Shown: positions 1-5,822, counted from the stretch's first letter. The stretch: 6,957 nucleotides of DNA from Sulfuricella sp. (GCA_030691435.1 JAUYEK010000216.1:1-6957), one strand, 5' to 3'. Numbers and translations: made by a program. Notes: generated from the letters alone by a model not told the origin.

Positions 1-681
1 ATCACCATGAAGGAATTCGTCGACGTGATCGTGCCGCGCGGCGGCAAGGGGCTGATCGAGCGCCTCATCAGGGAAGCGCGCATTCCCGTGATCAAGCATC
101 TGCATGGCGTGTGTCATGTCTACATCGACGACGAGGCGGATCAGGCCAAGGCCGTCAGGATCGCCGACAACGCCAAGACCAGCCGCTACGGCACCTGCAA
201 TACCATGGAAACCCTGCTGGTGGCGCAAGGCGTGGCGCAGGACGTGCTGCCGCCGTTGTGCAAGATCTATCTCGACAAGGGCGTCGAGTTGCGCGGCTGT
301 CCCGCCTCGCGCGCCATCGTGGCGCAGATGAAGGAAGCCACCGAGGAAGACTGGCACACCGAATACCTGGCACCGATTTTGAGCATCCGGGTGGTGAGGG
401 ATATTGACGCGGCGATGGAACACATCAACACTTACAGTTCGCAGCACACCGAGTCCATCGTCACCGAGGACTACAGCCGGGCGCGCCGTTTCCTGCGCGA
501 GGTGGATTCCAGCTCGGTAATGGTGAACGCCTCGACCCGCTTCGCCGACGGCTTCGAATACGGGCTGGGCGCGGAAATCGGCATTTCCACCGACAAGATC
601 CACGCGCGCGGCCCGGTCGGGCTGGAAGGGCTGACCAGCCAGAAATTCATCGTGCTGGGTGATGGGCAGATTCGTGTATAA
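1..681 (+). CDS. proA: Gamma-glutamyl phosphate reductase, 3' part (start outside window)
   Basis: This is the C-terminal half of the NADPH-dependent enzyme that reduces gamma-glutamyl phosphate to glutamate semialdehyde, the second step of proline synthesis in the cytoplasm. About 226 of the family's usual ~420 residues are present. The frame is open from base 1, so the ATG at 7 is an internal methionine. Visible hallmarks are [12 protein letters not shown] near the start, [12 protein letters not shown], and the catalytic-cysteine block [12 protein letters not shown] with its TGC codon at 196-198. The C-terminal [28 protein letters not shown] is kept intact and ends with the family's usual GLTSQKF. 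The aldehyde-dehydrogenase-type cysteine is intact and no frameshift is seen. The gene ends in TAA 27 nt before the next gene with no terminator between them, so it is probably the upstream member of the same transcript. Identification is by recalled family motifs. Confidence 0.96.
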   Translation: MTMKEFVDVIVPRGGKGLIERLIREARIPVIKHLHGVCHVYIDDEADQAKAVRIADNAKTSRYGTCNTMETLLVAQGVAQDVLPPLCKIYLDKGVELRGCPASRAIVAQMKEATEEDWHTEYLAPILSIRVVRDIDAAMEHINTYSSQHTESIVTEDYSRARRFLREVDSSSVMVNASTRFADGFEYGLGAEIGISTDKIHARGPVGLEGLTSQKFIVLGDGQIRV

Positions 682-696
682 AAACACATTTTTACT

Positions 697-704
697 AAGG
701 AGGG
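697..704 (+). promoter_or_regulatory. Strong Shine-Dalgarno site of the small acidic gene
   Basis: AAGGAGGG is a near-perfect complement to the 16S rRNA 3' end. It is placed 4 nt before the ATG at 709, or 5 nt counting from the end of GGAGG. It fixes the start of the 92-residue protein, and contrasts with nadD, rlmH and rng, which show no comparable site. Confidence 0.85.
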
Positions 705-708
705 CGGC

Positions 709-987
709 ATGACGATCAACATTCCAGAAACTCCAGCCGGGTATGACCAAACCCGGATCATCGAACGGCCGGACGGTTTTTACTGGCAGGACAAGGAAAC
801 CGACAAGGTGTTCGGGCCATTCCCGACGCTACTGGATGCGGTGCAGGACATGGAATACAGAGCCGACTCCGATTACGAGCCCGGCGAGTCGCTGGCGGAA
901 GTGGAGGCGGAAATCGGCATTGCGGACTGGAATGATCCCGACACCGGCCTGCCTGCCGAGGAAACGCATCATATTGAAGATCACTGA
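709..987 (+). CDS. Small acidic protein of unknown function
   Basis: A 92-residue protein I cannot assign to a named family. The N-terminal half contains IIERPDGFYWQDKETDKVFGP, an aromatic-rich stretch that looks like a short beta-sheet module. It is followed by PFPTLLDAVQDMEY, a likely helix, and then a strongly acidic tail (EPGESLAEVEAEIGIADW, ending HHIEDH). There is no signal peptide, membrane segment or cysteine, so it should be cytoplasmic and soluble. The start is well supported: AAGGAGGG at 697-704 lies 4-5 nt before the ATG. It ends in two consecutive in-frame stops, TGA TAG. It sits between proA and nadD, just before an inverted repeat, and I recall similar short unnamed proteins near proA in related bacteria. 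A real gene is likely from the strong ribosome site, proteobacterial-looking codons and position; its role is unknown. Confidence 0.82.
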   Translation: MTINIPETPAGYDQTRIIERPDGFYWQDKETDKVFGPFPTLLDAVQDMEYRADSDYEPGESLAEVEAEIGIADWNDPDTGLPAEETHHIEDH

Positions 988-993
988 TAGGGG

Positions 994-1093
994 GGTGAGG
1001 GGTGAGGAGGTGAGGGGAGAGGCGAAAGGTCAAACCCCCGCCACCGTACCGTTTTTGACTTTCCGCCTCTCCCCTCACCCCTTACGCCTCACC
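994..1093. repeat. Intergenic inverted repeat I, built from 7-nt GGTGAGG units
   Basis: The gap between the small acidic gene and nadD is almost entirely a dyad. A perfect 16-bp core, GGTGAGGGGAGAGGCG at 1009-1024, is complementary to 1064-1079. Imperfect pairing extends inward (AAAGGTCAAA against TTTTTGACTTT) and outward to about 994 and 1093. The left arm is itself tandem: GGTGAGG at 994-1000, 1001-1007 and 1009-1015, then the variant GGAGAGG at 1016-1022. No T-tract follows, so it is not a textbook terminator. It ends 2 nt before the nadD ATG. The left arm holds an SD-like GAGGAGGTGAG, but about 80 nt too far from nadD to serve it. From memory, purine-rich GTGAGGGG repeats of this look are scattered in several proteobacterial genomes; I assign no family name. 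Confidence 0.85.
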
Positions 1094-1095
1094 AG

Positions 1096-1767
1096 ATGAT
1101 TCCCCCCCTCGGCATCCTGGGCGGCACCTTCGACCCCCTTCATTTCGGCCATCTGCGACTAGCTCAGGAGCTGGTGGAAGGGTTGGCTCTGAGCGAGGCG
1201 CGCTTCATCCCGGCGGGGCTGCCGCCGCACCGCACCCCGCCCTTCGCTTCGCCGCAACAGAGGCTGGAAATGGTACGCCTGGGCATGGCCGGCAACCCGT
1301 TGTTCTCGCTCGACGAGCGGGAAATTTTCAAGCCGACGCCCAGCTACACGGTGGAAACCCTGCTGGATTTGCGCCGGGAGCTGGGCGCGACGCAGCCGCT
1401 GTGCCTGTTCATGGGCGCGGACGCTTTTCTCGGCCTGACGGCCTGGCATCGCTGGCGCGAGTTGTTCGGCCTGGCCCATATCGTGGTGGCGCAGCGTCCT
1501 GGCGTGGCCGGCATTACCCGGGCTGCCGCAACCCTGCCCGCCGAGCTGCTGGATGAACTCAACCGGCGCCTGACCAACGAGCCGGAAGCCTTGCGTGATG
1601 CGCCATCCGGCGCCATTCTCGTGCATCCGGTCACTGCGCTCGATATTTCCGCCACCCAAATTCGCCGCGATCTCGCCGCCGGACACAGTCCGCGTTATTT
1701 GCTCCCCGACGCGGTTCTCGATTATATTCAGACAAACGGACTCTATAAGGATACCAATGGAACTTGA
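1096..1767 (+). CDS. nadD: Nicotinate-nucleotide adenylyltransferase
   Basis: Transfers AMP from ATP to nicotinate mononucleotide, giving deamido-NAD in cytoplasmic NAD synthesis. The 223-residue product is close to the family's usual ~210-220. The nucleotidyltransferase signature GGTFDPLHFGHL is at residues 9-20, with the two ATP-binding histidines H16 and H19. MGADAF lies at 106-111, with the following W117/W120 region typical of the family. The C-terminal ATP-binding motif ISATQIR is at 184-190. The ATG at 1096 puts the signature at the expected distance from the N-terminus, yet CACCCCTTACGCCTCACCAG before it contains no SD site, because it is the arm of inverted repeat I. Its last 11 nt overlap the start of rsfS, which suggests translational coupling. 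Identification is secure; the exact start is slightly less so. Confidence 0.96.
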   Translation: MIPPLGILGGTFDPLHFGHLRLAQELVEGLALSEARFIPAGLPPHRTPPFASPQQRLEMVRLGMAGNPLFSLDEREIFKPTPSYTVETLLDLRRELGATQPLCLFMGADAFLGLTAWHRWRELFGLAHIVVAQRPGVAGITRAAATLPAELLDELNRRLTNEPEALRDAPSGAILVHPVTALDISATQIRRDLAAGHSPRYLLPDAVLDYIQTNGLYKDTNGT

Positions 1768-2122
1768 AGCCATGAAACAGGCGGTCATTGCCGCGCTGGA
1801 AGACATCAAGGCGCGCGATATCGTGGTAATGGATGTGCGCAAGCTCACCAGCATGACCGATTACATGATCGTTGCCAGCGCCGATTCCAACCGCCAGACC
1901 CGGGCACTGGCCGATAACGTGCAGAAAAAGCTCAAGGAAGCCGGCGCGCACGTGCAGGGCGTGGAGGGTGAGGGAACCGGCGAGTGGGTGCTGGTGGATC
2001 TGGGGTCGGTAGTGGTTCACATCATGCAGCCCACGATACGGGAATATTACAATCTCGAGCAATTGTGGGGTGGCCCGGTTATGGGCAAGAAACCTAAATT
2101 GGCGGAATCTTCCGCACATTAA
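1757..2122 (+). CDS. rsfS: Ribosomal silencing factor RsfS
   Basis: Binds protein uL14 on the 50S subunit and blocks joining with 30S, dampening translation in poor nutrients. The product has 121 residues, against ~105 in E. coli. Family marks are DYMIVASADSNRQTRALAD at 35-53, GEWVLVDLGSVVVHIM at 75-90 and REYYNLEQLWG at 95-105. I chose ATG 1757 because AAGG at 1747-1750 lies 6 nt upstream and it overlaps the nadD stop by 11 nt. ATG 1772 (MKQ...) is the only nearby alternative. The open frame extends upstream inside nadD, but that part is a shadow. The nadD-rsfS pairing is very common in bacteria. It is followed by a 150-nt gap that holds inverted repeat II. Confidence 0.95.
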   Translation: MELEAMKQAVIAALEDIKARDIVVMDVRKLTSMTDYMIVASADSNRQTRALADNVQKKLKEAGAHVQGVEGEGTGEWVLVDLGSVVVHIMQPTIREYYNLEQLWGGPVMGKKPKLAESSAH

Positions 2123-2137
2123 CTGATGTTACGCATT

Positions 2138-2229
2138 GTCCACGAAAAACACGAAAGGCACGAAAGGCACGAAAAATGGAGGGCCATTTGTTGTGAAGCC
2201 TTTTCGTGCCTTTCGTGTTTTTCGTGGAC
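2138..2229. repeat. Intergenic inverted repeat II, built from 9-nt CACGAAAGG units
   Basis: A perfect 28-bp dyad: GTCCACGAAAAACACGAAAG and the bases to 2165 are exactly complementary to 2202-2229, separated by 36 nt. The left arm is four uninterrupted 9-nt units: CACGAAAAA (2141-2149), CACGAAAGG (2150-2158), CACGAAAGG (2159-2167), CACGAAAAA (2168-2176). The loop contains a second perfect hairpin, AAATGG-AGGG-CCATTT (2174-2189). Because the unit is three codons long, all frames stay open and shadow frames read tripeptides such as FVPFVPFVFFVD. It fills most of the rsfS-rlmH gap. No T-tract follows, so termination is doubtful. Similar CACGAAA repeats are, from memory, dispersed in unrelated bacterial genomes. 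As RNA it would form a very stable 28-bp stem. Confidence 0.93.
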
Positions 2230-2272
2230 GGCGCCTTCTTCCATTATGTATGTGCGCAACATCAGACATTAA

Positions 2273-2743
2273 GTGAAACTGTTGATCCTGGCGGTTGGCC
2301 ACAAGATGCCCGCTTGGGTGAACGAAGGCTTTGCCGAGTACGCCAAGCGCATGCCGCGCGAGGCCCGCATCGAACTGGTCGAGATCAAACCGGAAAAGCG
2401 GGTCGGCGGAAAAACCCGGGAACAGGTGTACGAGGCAGAGCAGAGCCGCATCGAGGCCGCCCTGCCGGCCGATTGCGTGCGAGTCGTGCTGGATGAGCAT
2501 GGCAAGGACTGGAGCACCCTGGAACTTGCCGGTGAGTTGAAAGACTGGATGCGTGGCGGGCGCGACGTGGCTTTCGTCATCGGAGGCGCGGATGGCTTGC
2601 ACCCGGAGGTGAAGCGCCAGGCCAACCGGCTCTGGTCCCTGTCCCGTCTGACGCTGCCCCATGGCCTGGTTCGGGTGGTACTGGCGGAGCAGCTGTATCG
2701 TGCCGTGACTGTAATCCAGAATCACCCTTATCATCGGGAGTAA
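2273..2743 (+). CDS. rlmH: 23S rRNA pseudouridine-1915 N3-methyltransferase
   Basis: SPOUT-class, SAM-dependent methyltransferase that modifies pseudouridine 1915 in helix 69 of 23S rRNA on assembled 70S ribosomes. The 156 residues match the family's ~155. The N-terminus [16 protein letters not shown] is typical. The SAM-binding trefoil-knot segment [11 protein letters not shown] is at 101-111, and the C-terminal signature [20 protein letters not shown] runs from about 123, closing with NHPYHRE. The start is GTG at 2273; no ATG lies near it in frame, and the product begins exactly where the family does. No SD is seen in the preceding GCAACATCAGACATTAA. maf follows 4 nt after the stop, so the two are surely co-translated. 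Its neighbour rsfS also acts on the 50S subunit. Confidence 0.96.
   Translation: MKLLILAVGHKMPAWVNEGFAEYAKRMPREARIELVEIKPEKRVGGKTREQVYEAEQSRIEAALPADCVRVVLDEHGKDWSTLELAGELKDWMRGGRDVAFVIGGADGLHPEVKRQANRLWSLSRLTLPHGLVRVVLAEQLYRAVTVIQNHPYHRE
2736..2740 (+). promoter_or_regulatory. Shine-Dalgarno site that fixes the TTG start of maf
   Basis: GGGAG inside the last codons of rlmH lies 7 nt before the TTG at 2748. No in-frame ATG or GTG lies near the N-terminus, and the family motif SPRRRELL begins at residue 13, so the spacing supports TTG as the initiator. Confidence 0.7.
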
Positions 2744-2747
2744 GATT

Positions 2748-3365
2748 TTGATTTCAGATAAAAGAATTTACCTGGCTTCGCGCTCGCCGCGCCGGCGCGA
2801 GTTGCTCGCGCAAATCGGCATCGGTTTCGAACTGTTGCTGCTTCGGGACGACCCGATGCGTGGCAAGGATGTGGACGAGAGCCCCCTGCCCGGCGAGAAC
2901 CCGCATGACTACGTGCTGCGCGTCAGTCACGCCAAGGCCGAGGTCGGCTGGCAGCGCGTGCAGCAACGCAGGCTGCCGCATTTCCCCGTGCTGGCGGCAG
3001 ATACTGCGGTGGTGTTGAACGACAGGATCATGGGCAAACCCGCGAACCGGGACGAAGCCATGGAGATGTTGCTGGCCTTGTCGGGGAAAAGGCATGAAGT
3101 GCTCACCGCCGTGGCGGTGGCGAATGCGGACAAAATCGAGCAAAAGCTGTCAGCCTCTATCGTGCAATTCGGCAAGCTGACCGATCATGCCGTTCGTCGT
3201 TATGTCATGACCGGAGAACCGCTCGACAAGGCCGGTGCTTACGCGATCCAGGGGCATGCGGCGGCGTTCATCGAGAAAATCGAGGGCAGTTACTCCGGCG
3301 TGATGGGGCTGCCGCTATACGAAACGGCGGAGCTGCTGGCCGGGTTCGGCATAGAGGTTTTATAA
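2748..3365 (+). CDS. maf: Maf-family nucleoside triphosphate pyrophosphatase (YhdE-like dTTP/UTP type)
   Basis: Cytoplasmic house-cleaning enzyme that hydrolyses non-canonical or excess dTTP/UTP-type nucleotides to monophosphates; Maf proteins are also linked to septum inhibition. The length of 205 residues is normal. [12 protein letters not shown] at 9-20 is the phosphate-binding loop, AADTAVV at 83-89 carries the catalytic-base aspartate (D85), MGKP follows at 95-98, and [14 protein letters not shown] at 111-124. The C-terminal block [20 protein letters not shown], then [14 protein letters not shown], is what I associate with the YhdE (dTTP/UTP) branch rather than the YceF (m7GTP) branch. 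It starts at TTG, with GGGAG 7 nt upstream and 4 nt after rlmH. It is followed by a 93-nt gap containing inverted repeat III. Family assignment is firm; the substrate subtype is inference. Confidence 0.95.
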   Translation: MISDKRIYLASRSPRRRELLAQIGIGFELLLLRDDPMRGKDVDESPLPGENPHDYVLRVSHAKAEVGWQRVQQRRLPHFPVLAADTAVVLNDRIMGKPANRDEAMEMLLALSGKRHEVLTAVAVANADKIEQKLSASIVQFGKLTDHAVRRYVMTGEPLDKAGAYAIQGHAAAFIEKIEGSYSGVMGLPLYETAELLAGFGIEVL

Positions 3366-3373
3366 ATCATTTG

Positions 3374-3443
3374 CCACGGATTAACACGGATGTTCACGGA
3401 TAGACCCCGATTTTCATCCGTGTAAATCTGTGTTAATCCGTGG
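3374..3443. repeat. Intergenic inverted repeat III, built from 10-nt CACGGAT units
   Basis: The arms 3374-3401 and 3416-3443 are 28 nt each and pair at 25 of 28 positions, with one further position a possible G-U pair in RNA, around a 14-nt loop. The left arm is tandem with period 10: CACGGATTAA, CACGGATGTT, CACGGATAGA. The right arm keeps the same period (ATCCGTG, ATCTGTG, ATCCGTG). It occupies most of the maf-rng gap, 8 nt after the maf stop and 15 nt before the rng ATG. Shadow frames through it read peptides such as YPRINTDLHG. I remember such fragments from many unrelated genomes, which suggests a dispersed repeat, but I cannot name it. No T-tract follows. Confidence 0.92.
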
Positions 3444-3458
3444 ATAAAAATCAAAACC

Positions 3459-4910
3459 ATGAGCGAAGAAATTCTGATCAACGTCACCCCTCAGGAAACC
3501 CGGGTGGCGGTCATGCAACAGGGCGTGGCCCAGGAAATCCATATCGAGCGCATCAGCAGCCGCGGCCTGGTCGGCAACATTTACGTCGGCCGGGTGTGCC
3601 GGGTGCTGCCGGGCATGCAGTCGGCATTCGTCGAGATCGGCCTGGAGCGCGCCGCTTTCCTCCATGTGGCGGACATCTGGCAGGAACGCCAGGATGTTGA
3701 AATCCGGTTGATCGAGAGGATCCTGCACGAGGGGCAGACCCTGCTGGTGCAAGTGATCAAGGACCCGATCAGCACCAAGGGCGCGCGTCTTTCCACCCAG
3801 ATCAGCATCGCCGGACGCTTCCTGGTGTTTTTGCCGCAGGAGACCCACATCGGCATCTCCCAGCGCATCGAGGACGAAGCCGAGCGCGAGCTGCTGCGCG
3901 ACAAGTTGCAGCACCTGCTGCAACCCGACGCGGGCGGTGGTTTCATCATCCGCACCATGGCGGAAGCGGCCTCAGACAGCGAGCTTGAGGCCGATATCGA
4001 GTACCTGCGCAAGCAGTGGCGCGACATCAACGACAAAGCCAAGAGCGCCAAGCCGACCGCCATGCTCTACCATGACCTGAATCTCTCGCTGCGGGTGCTG
4101 CGCGATTTCGTCAACGAGGAAACCATCCGCATCCGGGTGGATTCGCGCGAGACCTTCCAGAAAATGCAGGGTTTCGCCCTGGAGTACACCAGCAACGTCG
4201 TCGGCCTGCTCGAACATTATGCCGGCGAGCGCCCGCTGTTCGACCTGCATGGCGTGGAAAACGAGATCGAGAAGGCGCTGGCGCGGCGCGTCGACCTGAA
4301 GTCCGGCGGCTACCTGATCATCGACCAGACCGAGGCGTTGACCACGGTGGACGTGAATACCGGCGGCTTCGTCGGCGGCCGCAATTTCGACGACACCATT
4401 TTCAAGACCAACCTCGAAGCGGCGCAGGCGATCGCCCGGCAGCTGCGGCTGCGCAACCTCGGCGGCATCATCATCGTGGATTTTATCGACATGGACAACG
4501 AGGAGCACCAGGCGTCGGTGCTGGCCGAGTTCAAGAAGACGCTGGCGAAGGACCGTACGCGCAAGACGGTGAACGGTTTCTCCGCCCTCGGCCTGGTGGA
4601 GATGACGCGCAAGCGCACCCGCGAGAGCCTGGCGCATATCCTGTGCGAGCCCTGCTGCACCTGCCAGGGACGGGGGGTTCTGAAGACGGCGCAGACAGTG
4701 TGCTACGACATCCTGCGCGAGCTGGTGCGCGAGGCGCGCCAGTTCAGCGCGCGCGAGTTCCGCATCCTCGCTTCCCAGCAGGTGATCGACCTGTTTCTCG
4801 ATGAGGAATCACAAAGCCTGGCGCAGCTGGGGGATTTTATCGGCAAGCCGATTTATCTTCAGGTGGAAAATCAGTACAGTCAGGAGCAGTACGATATTGT
4901 GTTGATGTAG
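3459..4910 (+). CDS. rng: Ribonuclease G
   Basis: Endoribonuclease of the RNase E/G family, which trims the 16S rRNA 5' end and cuts AU-rich single-stranded mRNA in the cytoplasm. The 483 residues match RNase G (~489) and lack the long RNase E scaffold tail. The S1 domain spans about 37-120 (GNIYVGRVCRVLPGMQSAFV from 40). The DNase I-like catalytic segment holds TTVDVNTGG at 295-303 and IIIVDFIDMD at 337-346. D298, N300 and D341 align with RNase E D303, N305 and D346, at identical spacing. The zinc-link cysteines C399 and C402 match C404 and C407, but the usual CPxC reads CCTC (see findings). The C-terminus NQYSQEQYDIVLM is typical. The ATG start at 3459 fits the family N-terminus, yet no clear SD precedes it, only GTGGATAAAAATCAAAACC. 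Confidence 0.96.
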   Translation: MSEEILINVTPQETRVAVMQQGVAQEIHIERISSRGLVGNIYVGRVCRVLPGMQSAFVEIGLERAAFLHVADIWQERQDVEIRLIERILHEGQTLLVQVIKDPISTKGARLSTQISIAGRFLVFLPQETHIGISQRIEDEAERELLRDKLQHLLQPDAGGGFIIRTMAEAASDSELEADIEYLRKQWRDINDKAKSAKPTAMLYHDLNLSLRVLRDFVNEETIRIRVDSRETFQKMQGFALEYTSNVVGLLEHYAGERPLFDLHGVENEIEKALARRVDLKSGGYLIIDQTEALTTVDVNTGGFVGGRNFDDTIFKTNLEAAQAIARQLRLRNLGGIIIVDFIDMDNEEHQASVLAEFKKTLAKDRTRKTVNGFSALGLVEMTRKRTRESLAHILCEPCCTCQGRGVLKTAQTVCYDILRELVREARQFSAREFRILASQQVIDLFLDEESQSLAQLGDFIGKPIYLQVENQYSQEQYDIVLM

Positions 4911-4926
4911 GGGGGTATGTAGAAGT

Positions 4927-4960
4927 AACCGGTCTGCGCGGTTTTTCGCGCAGACCGGTT
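4927..4960. terminator. Perfect 14-bp hairpin between convergent rng and lipoprotein gene
   Basis: AACCGGTCTGCGCG (4927-4940) and its exact complement (4947-4960) enclose the 6-nt loop GTTTTT. It begins 16 nt after the rng stop and lies 40 nt beyond the end of the convergent lipoprotein gene, the ideal place for a bidirectional terminator. Neither strand shows a real T-run after the stem (GATTGCAG on +, ACTTCTAC on -). It may therefore work weakly, with Rho, or as a 3'-end stabiliser. Confidence 0.6.
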
Positions 4961-4999
4961 GATTGCAGGGTTGGCCGCTTGTGACGCAGCCGAAAACTG

Positions 5000-5605
5000 T
5001 TATTGACGCGCCCCCAACAGATTTCGTTGCCGTTCCAAGTAAACGTCTTGGCTGATGAGACCAGAATCACTCAAGCGCTTTAGTTCCTTGAGCTTTTCGT
5101 CTAGCGTCGGTGCGTTACTGGCCAATTGTGTTGATGGCGCAGTGTTTGCTGGCGTGGCAGCCAGCACTTGCGCTGATTGATCTGGTGCTTTCGGGGGCTC
5201 GATTTTTGAGAATGTACCCATTAGTATTTGGATGAATGTTGGATACTCATAGGCTGCGCCGTTGTTGTGGTCGACAATTGCTCCGATGCCGCCGCCAAAA
5301 ATGATGTTTCCGAACATTGATCCTTTGGTCTCTGAAACAACAGCGGCTCTTCCGGGCTCGACGCCGACCTTATTACAGAGCACCTGCATATCGTCATTCG
5401 ATCTGTGAATCATTACTGATCCGGGTGTTGTAACGAACCATTTTCCCTTGTTGTTCGTCAATTCACAGGCTGCGCCGGTCACTTCTCCTCCACCTTGTTC
5501 CCGTGTTTGCACGGAAACGCTTTGATTGGACGAGCCGGTTATAGATGCGCACCCACTTGTAAGTCCAGCTATCACTACAATGGCAAGAAACAGTTTTTTG
5601 CTCAT
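5000..5605 (-). CDS. Predicted lipoprotein with C-terminal SHOCT domain
   Basis: A 201-residue protein with a classic lipoprotein signal: MSKK, hydrophobic LFLAIVVIAGL, then lipobox LTSGC with the lipidated cysteine at 19. The mature N-terminus CASITGSSNQSVSVQT is common in an unnamed proteobacterial lipoprotein family, as I recall. A beta-rich region follows with a Cys47/Cys77 pair that could bridge in the periplasm. Next come a glycine-rich hydrophobic stretch (FGNIIFGGGIGAIVD, about 98-112), a Pro/Ala/Ser linker (137-166) and a SHOCT domain (LDEKLKELKRLSDSGLISQD, from 168). SHOCT modules are short helical hairpins often at the ends of membrane-linked proteins; the function is unknown. Serine after the +1 cysteine's alanine gives no inner-membrane Asp signal, so the outer membrane is plausible. 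ATG 5605 was chosen over ATG 5620 because GGAG lies 9 nt before it and the signal peptide then starts correctly. Confidence 0.88.
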   Translation of the reverse strand: MSKKLFLAIVVIAGLTSGCASITGSSNQSVSVQTREQGGGEVTGAACELTNNKGKWFVTTPGSVMIHRSNDDMQVLCNKVGVEPGRAAVVSETKGSMFGNIIFGGGIGAIVDHNNGAAYEYPTFIQILMGTFSKIEPPKAPDQSAQVLAATPANTAPSTQLASNAPTLDEKLKELKRLSDSGLISQDVYLERQRNLLGARQ

Positions 5606-5614
5606 AATTTGATA

Positions 5615-5618
5615 CTCC
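5615..5618 (-). promoter_or_regulatory. Shine-Dalgarno site deciding the lipoprotein start
   Basis: GGAG on the minus strand lies 9 nt before ATG 5605. It overlaps the alternative upstream ATG (5620), which has no SD of its own. This favours the start giving MSKKLFLAIV. Confidence 0.65.
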
Positions 5619-5710
5619 ATTTGAAAAGTAAAGAAAGCGCAGGGCTAGGCACGATCAAATTTTGTGTTGGAATGGTAAGGCTCTGTTGTGTGTTTTATGA
5701 CAACTGGGCC

Positions 5711-5739
5711 ACTATAGGTCTTTGCTCAGGTTGTTACAA
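5711..5739 (-). promoter_or_regulatory. Putative sigma-70 promoter of the lipoprotein gene
   Basis: On the minus strand a -35-like TTGTAA (5734-5739, 4 of 6 to consensus) and a -10 TATAGT (5711-5716, 5 of 6) are separated by exactly 17 nt. Transcription would start near 5704 and leave a leader of about 100 nt, in which I see no strong hairpin or riboswitch. The surrounding DNA is AT-rich, which raises the chance of a random match, but spacing and position are right. Confidence 0.5.
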
Positions 5740-5756
5740 GCGGTGACGGGTTTTGT

Positions 5757-5822
5757 GTGCGCTTCGCGCAGATGTTCAGGTGCCGGGGGCAGCCCGGCAA
5801 TTAAACAACGCGCGAAGCGCAC
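5757..5822. repeat. Nested palindrome at the 3' end of the coiled-coil gene
   Basis: An outer perfect 13-bp inverted repeat, GTGCGCTTCGCGC (5757-5769) against 5810-5822, encloses an inner perfect 7-bp hairpin, TGCCGGG-GGCAG-CCCGGCA (5781-5799). The right outer arm encodes the last residues of the minus-strand gene (…SCASR, then VV), and the inner hairpin starts just after its stop. It could act as a minus-strand terminator, but no T-run follows. It also resembles a small inserted palindromic element. It forms the upstream end of the 5606-5800 gap. Confidence 0.75.

Noticed and set aside
7..681. ATG at 7 as the start of proA
   Set aside because: The frame is open from base 1, and the visible part matches only the C-terminal half of ProA, so the start lies outside the window.
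683..693. AT-rich hairpin AAAAACACATTTTT after proA as a terminator
   Set aside because: It is a short, AT-only stem within 27 nt of a gene with a strong SD, too weak to end transcription.
1159..1854. 231-residue open frame on the minus strand
   Set aside because: It lies antisense to nadD and the start of rsfS, both secure by motif. Its product is low-complexity Arg/Gln/Ala-rich, as expected from the opposite strand of GC-rich coding DNA.
2141..2176. CRISPR-like tandem array
   Set aside because: Units are 9 nt with no spacers, and they belong to a folded dyad. This is not CRISPR architecture and no cas genes are present.
2138..2229. Rho-independent terminators at the three intergenic dyads
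   Set aside because: None of the three stems is followed by a T-run, and the downstream genes have no clear promoter of their own, so full termination there would be damaging.
2129..2734. 201-residue minus-strand frame ending in FVPFVPFVFFVDNA-like tripeptide repeats
   Set aside because: The repeats come from the 9-nt units of inverted repeat II and the rest is antisense to rlmH. It is a repeat-generated artefact.
3972..4637. 221-residue open frame on the minus strand
   Set aside because: Antisense to the catalytic part of rng, with no SD or recognisable motif.
5495..5746. 83-residue + strand frame over the lipoprotein leader
   Set aside because: It is antisense to the lipoprotein signal-peptide region, has no SD, and has a composition unlike a real protein.
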